Source: ZC4RG30 sp963812195 (GTDB lineage Bacteria; Pseudomonadota; Gammaproteobacteria; Steroidobacterales; Steroidobacteraceae). From it: a stretch of DNA of 64,000 bases. The notes below the pieces were generated by a model, which was not told where the DNA came from, ran no database searches, and was given only the letters and a program-made list of their open reading frames with translations. Positions 54,267-64,000 of the stretch are shown here, piece by piece. Numbering within the stretch: position 1 is the stretch's first letter; each line of letters opens with the position of its first letter. Made by a program: the position numbers and the translations under genes. The stretch covers positions 62,001-126,000 of the forward strand of contig CAWEUI010000001.1 of NCBI GenBank assembly GCA_963812195.1, read 5' to 3'.

Positions 54267-55774
54267 AGCTTGGTCGCCAGAATCTGCTGAGTCAGGTGTT
54301 GGATGGAGCCGCGCATGACATCCAGCAGCGGCGCCGGCCACAGGCCGATCAGCAGCACTGCCAGCGCCAGCAGGCCCAGCACCAGGAATTCGCGGCCGTC
54401 CAGGTCCTTCAACTCGGCCACATGCTCATTGCCCACCGGACCGAAGATCACGCGCTTGACCAGCCACAGCGTGTAGGCAGCGCCCAGAATCAGCGTGGTG
54501 GCAGCCAGCGCCGCGAACCAGAAGTTGGCCTTGAAGGCCGCCAGCACCACCAGGAACTCGCCGACGAAACCTGACGTTCCCGGCAGGCCACAGTTGGCCA
54601 TGGCGAACAGCACCGCGAAGGCGCCGAATACCGGCATGGTGTTGATCACGCCGCCGTAGGCGCTGATCTCGCGGCTGTGCATGCGGTCATACAGCACGCC
54701 CACGCACAGGAACATCGCGCCGGAGACCACGCCGTGCGAAATCATCTGCACCATCGCGCCATCCAGACCCATGCCCGCGCCCGCCGCGCCACCGGTGTTG
54801 GCCACGATGTCGTAGGCCAGCACCGCGCCCATGGTCACGAAGCCCATGTGCGCGATCGAGGAGTAAGCGATCAGCTTCTTCATGTCCTGCTGCACCAGCG
54901 CCACGAAGCCGATGTACACCACGGCGATCAGCGACAGCAGGATGATCAGCCAGTTCAGCTGCTGGCCGGCGTCCGGCGCGATCGGCAATGCGAAGCGCAG
55001 CAGGCCGTACCCGCCCATCTTCAGCATGATGGCCGCCAGCACCACCGAACCGCCCGTGGGCGCTTCCACGTGCGCGTCGGGCAACCACGTGTGCACCGGC
55101 CACATCGGCACCTTCACCGCGAACGCGGCCAGGAAGGCCAGGAAGATCCAGTACTGCTCGCGCAGGGTCAGCGTGAGGTTCTGCAGTGCGCCGATGTCGT
55201 AGCTGTGCGACTGCAGGTACATGTAGATCAGCGCCACCAGCATGAAAACCGACCCGAGGAAGGTGTACAGGAAGAACTTGATGGTGGCGTAGATGCGCCG
55301 CGGGCCGCCCCAGATGCCGATGATCAGGAACATCGGTATCAGCATGGCTTCCCAGAAGAAGTAGAACAGCAGCGCGTCCATGGCCGCGAACACGCCGATC
55401 ATCAGCCCTTCCATGATCAGGAACGCGGCCAGGTACTGCGCCACGCGCTTGTTGACCGAATTCCAGGCCATGATCACCACCGGGATGGTGATGAAGGCGG
55501 TCAGGATGATCAGCGGCACCGCGATGCCGTCCACGCCCAGGTGATAGTCGGCATTGAAGGCCGGTATCCACGGCAGGCGCTGCTGAAACTGGAAAGCCGC
55601 GGTGGAACCGTCGAAGCCGATGTACAGCGGAATGCAGAAGCCGAAGGTGGCGATCGATACCAGCAGCGAGGCCCAGCGCGCGGCCGCCACGCGCCGCTCA
55701 CCCAGCAACAGCGCCAGCACGCCGCCGCCAATCGGCAGCCACACCAGGATCGAGAGCAGTACTGAATCGAGCAT
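54263..55774 (-). CDS. nuoM: NADH-quinone oxidoreductase subunit M
   Basis: 503-residue antiporter-like subunit of complex I. Conserved segments V-D-G-I-A-V-P-L near residue 85, the H-T-W-L-P-D-A-H-V-E-A-P-T loop near 235, and A-Y-S-S-I-A-H-M-G are present, with about 14 membrane spans. Start three bases after the nuoL stop; overlaps nuoN by 4 bases. Confidence 0.97.
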   Translation of the reverse strand: MLDSVLLSILVWLPIGGGVLALLLGERRVAAARWASLLVSIATFGFCIPLYIGFDGSTAAFQFQQRLPWIPAFNADYHLGVDGIAVPLIILTAFITIPVVIMAWNSVNKRVAQYLAAFLIMEGLMIGVFAAMDALLFYFFWEAMLIPMFLIIGIWGGPRRIYATIKFFLYTFLGSVFMLVALIYMYLQSHSYDIGALQNLTLTLREQYWIFLAFLAAFAVKVPMWPVHTWLPDAHVEAPTGGSVVLAAIMLKMGGYGLLRFALPIAPDAGQQLNWLIILLSLIAVVYIGFVALVQQDMKKLIAYSSIAHMGFVTMGAVLAYDIVANTGGAAGAGMGLDGAMVQMISHGVVSGAMFLCVGVLYDRMHSREISAYGGVINTMPVFGAFAVLFAMANCGLPGTSGFVGEFLVVLAAFKANFWFAALAATTLILGAAYTLWLVKRVIFGPVGNEHVAELKDLDGREFLVLGLLALAVLLIGLWPAPLLDVMRGSIQHLTQQILATKL

Positions 55775-55777
55775 GGG

Positions 55778-57796
55778 CTAGCGCGCTCCCACCAGGAACC
55801 AGCCCAGCAGCACAGCCAGGCCGATCACCATCCAGAACGCGTAGGTGTACAGGAACCCCGTCTGCACGCGTCGCACCAGGCCCGCAATCCCCTTGACCGA
55901 CCAGGCCGAGCCGTTGACCAGCGCGCCGTCGATCACGCCGCGATCGCCGACGTACCAGAACAGCGCGCCGATGAGCCGCGCGGCGCGCGCGATCACCTGC
56001 TCGTTGAACCAGTCGAAGTAGTACTTGTGGTCCAGCAGCTTCTTCAGCGGCGCGAGCCGCGCCGCCACGACTGCCGCGGCCGGGGGGTTCTTCAGATACA
56101 GGTACCAGGCCGTCAGGAAGCCGGCCAGCGCAATCCAGAACGGCGGCGCCAGGAAGGCATGCAGACCCATGTGCAACGCGTTCGCGCCGTCCTCGGCGAC
56201 ATGCTCCATGGCCGGATGCGCCTCGGCATTCACGAAGATGGAATTGCCGAAGAAGCCGCCGGACATCATCGGCGTGATCGTCAAGTAGCCGATGATGACC
56301 GAGGGGATGGCCAGCAGTACCAGCGGCAGCCACACCACGAAGGAAGTCTCGTGCGGCACATGCACGTGCGCGTGGCCATGCTCGTCCACGTGATCGTGTT
56401 CACCCGGGAAAGGCTTGTTGCGGAAGCGCTCCTCGCCGTGGAACACGAGGAAGTACATGCGGAAGCTGTACAGCGCCGTGACGAACACGCCGGCCAGCAC
56501 AGCCAAGTACGCGTACTTCGTGACCCACCCCATATTGCTGTGCTCCACGGCCACAATGATGCTGTCCTTGGAGTAGAAGCCCGAGAAGAACGGCGTGCCG
56601 ATCAGCGCCAGCGACCCGATCAGCGAGGTGATCCAGGTGATGGGCATGTACTTGCGCAGCCCACCCATGTTGCGGATGTCCTGGTCGTGGTGCATGCCGA
56701 TGATCACGCTGCCGGCACCCAGGAACAGCAACGCCTTGAAGAAAGCATGGGTCATCAGGTGGAACACACCAGCCGAATACGCCGACGCACCCAGCGCCAC
56801 CGTCATGTAGCCCAGCTGCGAGAGCGTGGAATACGCCACCACGCGCTTGATGTCGTTCTGCACAATGCCGAGAAAGCCCATGAACAATGCCGTGGTGGCG
56901 CCGATGAACATGACGAAGGCAAGCGCGTCATTCGAACCCTCGAACAGCGGCGACATGCGCGCCACCATGAAGATGCCGGCGGTGACCATGGTGGCGGCAT
57001 GGATCAGCGCCGAGATCGGGGTCGGGCCTTCCATCGAATCCGGCAGCCACACATGCAGCGGCACCTGCGCCGACTTGCCCATGGCACCGATGAACAGGCA
57101 GATGCAGATCACCGTGAGCGCGTTCCAGCCCGGTCCGCTGGTGACATGGATCGTCTGTCCGGCAATGCTGCCCGCCGCGGCGAAGGCATCCGAGTACTGC
57201 AGCGATCCGGTGAAGTACACGATGCCCGCGATTCCCAGCAGGAAGCCGAAATCGCCGACCCGGTTCACCAGGAAGGCCTTCATGTTGGCGAAGATCGCCG
57301 ATGGTCGCGTGAACCAGAAACCGATCAGCAGGTAGGAGACCAGGCCAACCGCCTCCCAGCCGAAGAACAGCTGCAGAAAGTTGTTGGCCATCACCAGCAT
57401 CAGCATGGAGAAGGTGAACAGCGAGATGTAGCTGAAGAAGCGCTGGTAGCCCGGATCGCCCTCCATGTAGCCGATGGTGTACACGTGCACGCAGAAGGAC
57501 ACGAACGTGACCACCACCATCATCATCACGGTCAGCGGATCGATCAGGAAGCCGATCTGCATCCTGATGCCGTCGCTGACCAGCCACGTGTACACGGCAT
57601 CGTTGAACACCGGGGCGTGATCGAAGACGAGCTGCTTGAACACCAGCAGCGAGAGCACGCAGGACGCGCCCACTCCAATGATGGTCACCGCCGCGGCGCC
57701 CGCGCGCCCGATCCAGCGACCGGCCAGGCCGGCTATCAGCGCGGCAACCAGCGGCAGCAGCGGGATCCACAGCAACAGGGTCGGATTCAGGGGCAC
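55778..57796 (-). CDS. nuoL: NADH-quinone oxidoreductase subunit L
   Basis: Largest antiporter-like subunit, 672 residues, with the long lateral C-terminal helix after an extended His-rich loop (H-D-H-V-D-E-H-G-H-A-H-V-H-V-P-H, about residues 490-505). Visible are W-E-A-V-G-L-V-S-Y-L-L-I-G-F-W and V-P-L-H-V-W-L-P-D-S-M-E-G-P-T-P. GTG start at 57796, chosen for the canonical L-N-P-T-L-L-L-W-I-P-L-L-P-L N-terminus, with AAAGG upstream. The frame runs on upstream without a better start. Confidence 0.95.
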   Translation of the reverse strand: MPLNPTLLLWIPLLPLVAALIAGLAGRWIGRAGAAAVTIIGVGASCVLSLLVFKQLVFDHAPVFNDAVYTWLVSDGIRMQIGFLIDPLTVMMMVVVTFVSFCVHVYTIGYMEGDPGYQRFFSYISLFTFSMLMLVMANNFLQLFFGWEAVGLVSYLLIGFWFTRPSAIFANMKAFLVNRVGDFGFLLGIAGIVYFTGSLQYSDAFAAAGSIAGQTIHVTSGPGWNALTVICICLFIGAMGKSAQVPLHVWLPDSMEGPTPISALIHAATMVTAGIFMVARMSPLFEGSNDALAFVMFIGATTALFMGFLGIVQNDIKRVVAYSTLSQLGYMTVALGASAYSAGVFHLMTHAFFKALLFLGAGSVIIGMHHDQDIRNMGGLRKYMPITWITSLIGSLALIGTPFFSGFYSKDSIIVAVEHSNMGWVTKYAYLAVLAGVFVTALYSFRMYFLVFHGEERFRNKPFPGEHDHVDEHGHAHVHVPHETSFVVWLPLVLLAIPSVIIGYLTITPMMSGGFFGNSIFVNAEAHPAMEHVAEDGANALHMGLHAFLAPPFWIALAGFLTAWYLYLKNPPAAAVVAARLAPLKKLLDHKYYFDWFNEQVIARAARLIGALFWYVGDRGVIDGALVNGSAWSVKGIAGLVRRVQTGFLYTYAFWMVIGLAVLLGWFLVGAR

Positions 57797-57800
57797 GGTA

Positions 57801-58106
57801 TCAACCTTTGAGCGAACTGATGTCGGCCACGTTGATGCTTTGTCGCAGCCGGAACAGCACCACCAGGATGGCCAGGCCAATCGCCGCCTCGGCCGCCGCC
57901 ACCGTCAGCACGAAGAACACGAACACCTGGCCATCGATGTTGCCGTGGTAGCGCGAGAAGGCGACGAAATTCATGTTTGCGGACAGCAGCAGCAGTTCGA
58001 TGCACATCAGCAGCAGGATGATGTTCTTGCGGTTGATGAAAATGCCCGCCACTGCAATGGCAAACAGCAGGCCGGACAGCACCAGCATCATCTGCAAAGT
58101 GATCAT
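57801..58106 (-). CDS. nuoK: NADH-quinone oxidoreductase subunit K
   Basis: 101 residues, three membrane helices, with the conserved membrane glutamate in L-L-M-C-I-E-L-L-L-L-S. ATG at 58106 overlaps nuoJ by ATGA. It is the proton-path subunit next to NuoL/N. Confidence 0.96.
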   Translation of the reverse strand: MITLQMMLVLSGLLFAIAVAGIFINRKNIILLLMCIELLLLSANMNFVAFSRYHGNIDGQVFVFFVLTVAAAEAAIGLAILVVLFRLRQSINVADISSLKG

Positions 58107-58711
58107 TCGGACTTCTCCGCCGGCATTTGCACCATGCGCACGCGGTCCTTGCGGCGCACCGCCACCTGGGCCGAGATGTCCTGCACCTTCAGGCCCTTGC
58201 GCCGGCGCATGGTCAGCACGATGGCGGCAACAATCGCCACCAGCAGCAACACTGCCGCCAGCTCGAACGGATACAGGTACTTCGTGAACAGCGCCGTGCC
58301 CAGGTCCGTGGCGTTGCTGGCATCGGCCGGCACCGGGACCATACCGGCCTTGACGTCGACTTTCGACGACAGACCTTTGGCCACCACCACACCGACGATC
58401 TCCAGCACCAGCACCAGCGCCGTGGCCAGACCAAGCCACCTATGGCGGGTGAAGCCGCTGCGCAGCGCTTCGATGTCCACGTCGAGCATCATCACGACGA
58501 ACAGGAACAGCACCATCACCGCACCCACGTAGACCAGCACCAGCACGATGGCCAGGAACTCTGCCTCGGCCAGCAGCCAGATTGCCGCGGCCGAAAAGAA
58601 CGTGAGCACCAGACACAGCGCGCTGTGCACGGGATTGCGACGCGTGATGACCCCCAGTGCCGACAGCAGCAGCACCGCGGAGAATGCGTAGAAGAGGATC
58701 GTTACGAGCAC
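58103..58711 (-). CDS. nuoJ: NADH-quinone oxidoreductase subunit J
   Basis: 202-residue membrane subunit with five helices. R-R-N-P-V-H-S-A-L and V-L-V-Y-V-G-A-V-M-V-L-F-L-F-V-V-M-M are the family signatures. GTG start. It has a longer soluble C-terminus than E. coli NuoJ (184). It overlaps nuoK by 4 bases. Confidence 0.95.
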   Translation of the reverse strand: MLVTILFYAFSAVLLLSALGVITRRNPVHSALCLVLTFFSAAAIWLLAEAEFLAIVLVLVYVGAVMVLFLFVVMMLDVDIEALRSGFTRHRWLGLATALVLVLEIVGVVVAKGLSSKVDVKAGMVPVPADASNATDLGTALFTKYLYPFELAAVLLLVAIVAAIVLTMRRRKGLKVQDISAQVAVRRKDRVRMVQMPAEKSE

Positions 58712-58727
58712 TTCTGGCAGCTGTCCC

Positions 58728-59213
58728 TTACTTGTACTTCGCGTCCGCGGCCTTGTCGGCGTTGATCATGGCTTCGTATCGTTCGCCCACGGCCAGCAGT
58801 TTGTCCTTGGTCATGATGTTCTCGCCGCGATGCTCCATGTGGTACTCATGGATGCGCGTCTCGACGATTGCATCCACCGGGCAGGCTTCCTCGCAGAAAC
58901 CGCAGTAGATGCACTTGAACAGGTCGATGTCGTAGCGTGTGGTGCGCCGGGTACCGTCCGCGCTGACGTCCGAATCGATGGTGATCGCCGCCGCCGGGCA
59001 CACCGCCTCGCACAATTTGCAGGCAATGCAGCGCTCCTCGCCGTTGGGATAGCGGCGCAGCGCATGCAGCCCGCGGAAGCGCACCGACTGCGGCGCCTTT
59101 TCGTCCGGATACTCCAGCGTCACCTTGCGCCGCCACAGCGTGCTCCAGGTCACGCGCAGGCCCTTGAGCAGTTCCCACAGGGTGTAGGTCTTCAGGTAGC
59201 TCGTTACCGACAT
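58728..59213 (-). CDS. nuoI: NADH-quinone oxidoreductase subunit I
   Basis: 161-residue ferredoxin-like subunit carrying clusters N6a and N6b. Two complete motifs C-I-A-C-K-L-C-E-A-V-C-P and C-I-Y-C-G-F-C-E-E-A-C-P are present. It starts one base after the nuoH stop. Confidence 0.98.
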   Translation of the reverse strand: MSVTSYLKTYTLWELLKGLRVTWSTLWRRKVTLEYPDEKAPQSVRFRGLHALRRYPNGEERCIACKLCEAVCPAAAITIDSDVSADGTRRTTRYDIDLFKCIYCGFCEEACPVDAIVETRIHEYHMEHRGENIMTKDKLLAVGERYEAMINADKAADAKYK

Positions 59214-59214
59214 G

Positions 59215-60300
59215 TCAGGCGCTCCACGGTCCGATTTTCCAGTAGGCGAACAGCATCTCCACGTAGATCCATACGATGGTCACCGGGATCAGCGCCTTCC
59301 AGCCCAGCCGCATGATCTGGTCGTAGCGGTAGCGCGGGAAGGTGGCACGCAGCCACAGGAACACGAACAGGAACGCGAATGTCTTCAGCGCCAGCCACTG
59401 CAGGCCGTCGTCCAGCAGCAGGCCCAGCACGGGAATGTGGAACAGCGCCGCATCCGGAGAAACGTAGCCGTGCAGCGGGCTCTGCCAGCCGCCGAAGAAG
59501 AACACGGTGGTCAGCGTCGCGATCAGGATCATGTTGGCGTATTCGGCCAGGAAGAACAGCGCGAAGCCGATGCCCGAATACTCCACGTGGAATCCGGCAA
59601 CGATCTCCGACTCGCCCTCGGCCACGTCGAACGGCGCGCGATTGGTCTCGGCCACGCCCGAGATGAAGTACACCAGGAACAGCGGAAACAGCCAGAACCA
59701 GTTCCAGGACAGGAACCCGCCGGATTGCCTCTCGATGATGGTGCCCAGGTTCAGGCTCTGCGAGGCCATCAGCACGCCCACCAGCGCGAAACCCATCGCG
59801 ATCTCGTAGGCGACGATCTGCGCCGCCGAACGCATCGCGCCCAGGAACGCGTACTTGGAGTTCGAGGCCCAGCCGGCCAGGATCACGCCGTAAACGCCCA
59901 CCGATGTCAGCGACAGGACGTACAGCAGACCGGCATCCACATGGGCGATGGCAAAACCCGGCGCGATCGGAATGACCGCCCAGATCGCAAAGGCCGGTAT
60001 CAACGTGATGGCCGGCGCCAGGCGGAACAGCACGCCGTTGGCCTGCGAGGGAAACACCACTTCCTTGATCAGCAGCTTGATCACGTCCGCGAACGGCTGG
60101 CCGAAACCCGGCAACAGGCCGAAGATGCGTACGCGATTGGGCCCCTTGCGCATCTGCATCCAGCCGATGACCTTGCGCTCCCACAGGGTGAGATAGGCCA
60201 CGCACAGGATCAGCACGATCGTCACGGCGAGGATCCACATCAGCGACAGCAAGGCCGTCTGGATCATCTGCGGTATCTTGTCCCACCAGGCCATGAACAT
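59215..60300 (-). CDS. nuoH: NADH-quinone oxidoreductase subunit H
   Basis: 361-residue membrane subunit that shapes the quinone site at the base of the peripheral arm. R-K-G-P-N-R-V, N-R-A-P-F-D-V-A-E-G-E-S-E-I-V-A-G-F and the carboxy-terminal R-A-T-F-P-R-Y-R-Y-D-Q-I-M are present. Start coupled to nuoG (TGATG). Confidence 0.97.
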   Translation of the reverse strand: MFMAWWDKIPQMIQTALLSLMWILAVTIVLILCVAYLTLWERKVIGWMQMRKGPNRVRIFGLLPGFGQPFADVIKLLIKEVVFPSQANGVLFRLAPAITLIPAFAIWAVIPIAPGFAIAHVDAGLLYVLSLTSVGVYGVILAGWASNSKYAFLGAMRSAAQIVAYEIAMGFALVGVLMASQSLNLGTIIERQSGGFLSWNWFWLFPLFLVYFISGVAETNRAPFDVAEGESEIVAGFHVEYSGIGFALFFLAEYANMILIATLTTVFFFGGWQSPLHGYVSPDAALFHIPVLGLLLDDGLQWLALKTFAFLFVFLWLRATFPRYRYDQIMRLGWKALIPVTIVWIYVEMLFAYWKIGPWSA

Positions 60301-62469
60301 CAGGTTCCCGCCCCGTAGGTCTGGCGCAGCGAGCGGGCCTCCCGGGTACGCTGCAAGGCGGTGGCGCGACGCACGACGGCATCGCTCTGGTACATCGGCA
60401 GATCGACAACCGTCACCGCACCCGGGGCGCTCGACGCCACCGGCGTGGATACCAGCTCAATCGGCCCGCTGTTGCGATCCACCAGCGAACGCAGGGCGTC
60501 GCGGATCTGCTCGGAGGAAAGCTGTTCGAAGCCGTCCAGTCCCAGCAGGTTGCCGAGCACGCGCAGCACCTTCCAACCCGGTCGGGCCTGGCCAACCGGC
60601 ACGGCAGCCCCGCTGAAGCTCTGCCACTGCCCGTCCAGGTTCACGTACGTGCCGGATGTCTCGGCAAAGCTGCCGATGGGCAGCAGCACATGCGCAATGG
60701 ACTTCAATTCATCCGTCGCCCACGGCGTGGCCGCCACCACGAAGCGCGCGGCGCCCAGCGTCGCCATCGCCTTCGAATGCAGGGTGTCGGTGCCCGGCTC
60801 GAAGTCCCACAACAGGTAGGCATCCAGCGGATCGGCCAGCATGGCGCCCGCTGACAGGCCGCTGGTGGCACGCGCCACACCAGCGGCCGCACGATGCGGT
60901 AGTACGCCGGCCAGGTGCGCACCGGCCGCATTGCCGCCCTCGGCCAGCACCCCGACCTGGCACCGGTGGCGCCGGCCAGGGCACGCACGGCAGCGCGCAA
61001 TGCCGAGTACTGCGGATGGCGCAACGCCAGCGCACCCAGCCAGATCGCCTTGCGCTCGGCGCCGCGCAGCCCCTCGACGATGGCCTGGTGGCGCGGCGTC
61101 ACCGTCGCGGCCGGACCACCCACTCCGGCGACGCCGGCGGCGGACAGCAGCGCATTGAGCTCGGCCAGCTGCCCGGCCGGTGCGGCGATGATCTGATCGG
61201 CCACCGGGAACAGGTAGGTGAACTGCGCGGGATTCAGGAACCACACCTTGCCACCGGCCTGGGCGGCCTTGCGCACGCGATGCGCCAGCAGCGGCAGTTC
61301 CCGGCGCAGGTTGGAGCCGACGATCAGCAGGCCCTGCAGCGCATCGACGTCGGCAATCGAACCGCCCAGCGAGGGCATGGCAGGATCGGCCGCATCGGCG
61401 GTGAAATCCACCTGCCGCAGCCGATGATCGATATTGTTCGTGCCCACGCCCCGGGCCAGCTCGCCCAGCAGCGCATATTCCTCGAGCGTGCTGGACGCGC
61501 CGGCGAGAATGCCGGTACGCCCGGCCGCCGCGCCCTTCAGGCCCTTCGCGGCCGCTTCCAGCGCCGACTGCCAGTCCGTTTCGCGCCAGGCGCCGCCTTC
61601 GTCGCGCACCATCGGCTTGTCCAGCCGGTCCGGGCTGTAGATGCCTTCGTAGGAGTAGCGATCGCGATCCGCGATCCAGCACTCGTTGATGCCTTCGTTC
61701 TGCCGCGGCACCACGCGCATCAAGCGGCCGCGCAGCACATGCCCGAACAGGTTGGTGCCGAAGCCATCATGCGGCGACACCAGCGGCACCTGTGTCATTT
61801 CCCAGGCCCGCGCACGGAAGCGGAACGGCTTGCTGTTGAGCGCACCTACCGGGCAAAGGTCGATGATGTTGCCGGAGAGCTCGTGGTCCACGCTCTTCTC
61901 GACGTAGGTGCCGATCTCCTCGTGCTCGCCGCGCTTGATGGTGCCCAGCTCCGGAAACCCGGCCACGTCCTGACCGAAGCGCACACAGCGCGTGCACTGG
62001 ATGCAGCGCGTCATGTCCGTGGACACCAGCGGCCCCAGGTTCTTGTCCTTCACCACGCGCTTGCGCTCGTGATAGCGCGAGATGTCGCGGCCGTAGCCCA
62101 CCGCCAGGTCCTGCAGCTCGCACTCGCCGCCCTGGTCGCAGATCGGGCAGTCCAGCGGGTGGTTGATCAGCAGGAATTCCATCACCGACTTCTGCGCGGC
62201 AATGGCCTTCGGGGATTTCGTATGCACCACCATGCCGTCGGTCACGGGGGTGGCGCAGGCCGGCAGCGGCTTGGGCGCCTTCTCCACCTCGACCAGGCAC
62301 ATGCGGCAGTTGGCCGCCACCGGCAGTTTCTCGTGGTAGCAGAAGCGCGGGACGTACACGTCATTCGCGTCGGTGACGCGGATCAGCATCTCGCCTTTCT
62401 TCGCCTTCACGGGCACGCCGTCGACGGTGATGGTCACCGTGTCTGCAGGCGCAGCGGGATTGGGTGTGC

Positions 62470-62473
<4 letters not shown>
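60300..62473 (-). CDS. nuoG: NADH-quinone oxidoreductase subunit G, frame broken once
   Basis: Iron-sulfur subunit of the peripheral arm, about 724 residues. The N-terminal 220 residues hold the 2Fe-2S motif (C-Y-H-E-K ... C-R-M-C), the H-P-L-D-C-P-I-C-D-Q-G-G-E-C segment, and C-I-Q-C-T-R-C-V-R-F. A molybdopterin-oxidoreductase-like domain follows. The frame changes near 60959, before L-A-E-G-G-N-A-A-G; adding a single C (gcccag expected, gccag present) restores it and the codon count. A homopolymer deletion in the assembly is the simplest reading. Overlaps nuoF by ATGA. Confidence 0.95.
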
Positions 62474-63781
<1,308 letters not shown>

Positions 63782-63797
63782 GCGCGTACGTGCCCGC

Positions 63798-64000
63798 CTA
63801 CTTCAGCTTGTCCAGTACCTCATCGACCTTCGCAGGCGTCAGGTACTCGTGATAGACGTGATCGACCATCATCATCGGCGCGCCGGTGCAGGCCGCCAGG
63901 CATTCCTCCTCGCGCTTCAGGAAGATGCGGCCGTCCGGCGTGCTCTCGCCGAGCTTGATGCCCAGCTTCTTTTCGATATACGCGACGATGTCTTCGCCGC
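63798..64000 (-). CDS. nuoE: NADH-quinone oxidoreductase subunit E, C-terminal part
   Basis: The last 67 codons of the gene; the start lies beyond the window. K-R-E-E-E-C-L-A-A-C-T-G-A-P carries two of the four 2Fe-2S ligands and matches the family. It reads in the same direction as nuoF, 16 bases upstream. nuoA-D are expected outside the window. Confidence 0.93.
   Translation of the reverse strand, partial: GEDIVAYIEKKLGIKLGESTPDGRIFLKREEECLAACTGAPMMMVDHVYHEYLTPAKVDEVLDKLK

Overview
The window is GC-rich, densely coded chromosomal DNA from a gammaproteobacterium. The evidence is ZipA encoded between smc and ligA, the rimP-nusA-infB-rbfA-truB-rpsO-pnp operon, a complete-type nuo operon, and a DksA/GluQRS pair. 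Many secreted proteins of poorly described families (DUF1592, DUF1552, DUF6152) and Tat-exported enzymes suggest an environmental, possibly uncultured lineage near Steroidobacterales/Nevskiales. That placement is inference.

Layout. 0-7.6 kb holds catabolic-type and unknown genes: the end of an SDR, a cytochrome P450, a Glu/Leu-type dehydrogenase, a Tat-exported SDR, three small secreted proteins with a TonB-plug-like signature, a serine beta-lactamase-fold hydrolase and a c'-type cytochrome lipoprotein. 7.6-17 kb is core: smc-zipA-ligA on the minus strand, then queF, dksA, gluQ and a short phaR on the plus strand. 17-22.5 kb is a coupled operon of a secreted ankyrin protein, a DUF1592 cytochrome and a DUF1552 protein. 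22.9-24 kb is a protein joining a DUF6152-like half to a 'GHWxGDTLVVDT' half. 24.1-32.7 kb is the translation/RNA operon rimP to pnp. 32.9-36.2 kb has separate DUF6152 and GHWxGDTLVVDT proteins. 36.2-43.7 kb reads as one direction of transcription: a PQQ-dehydrogenase remnant, an S9 peptidase, a carotenoid oxygenase, a small Tat protein and a protein with three NTF2-like domains fused to an alpha/beta hydrolase. 44.1-50.4 kb is a second cassette: metallo-beta-lactamase fold, DUF1592, DUF1552, ankyrin. 51-52.6 kb is a motAB-like pair. A tRNA-fMet follows, and nuoN to nuoE (partial) fill 52.8-64 kb.

The most interesting biology is the repeated pairing of secreted ankyrin-repeat proteins with DUF1592/DUF1552 proteins in two differently ordered cassettes, and the set of DUF6152 and GHWxGDTLVVDT proteins that occur both separately and fused. 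About 20 kb of accessory genes lie between tRNA-fMet/nuo and rimP, two blocks that are adjacent in many relatives, so this looks like inserted material.

Reading frames are broken in many genes, including essential ones (pnp three times; infB, rbfA, nuoF and nuoG once each). Nearly all breaks are single extra bases, and they are dense at 37.6-41 kb. This pattern fits uncorrected long-read assembly errors better than gene decay. Broken genes are therefore given as whole loci with the break positions stated.
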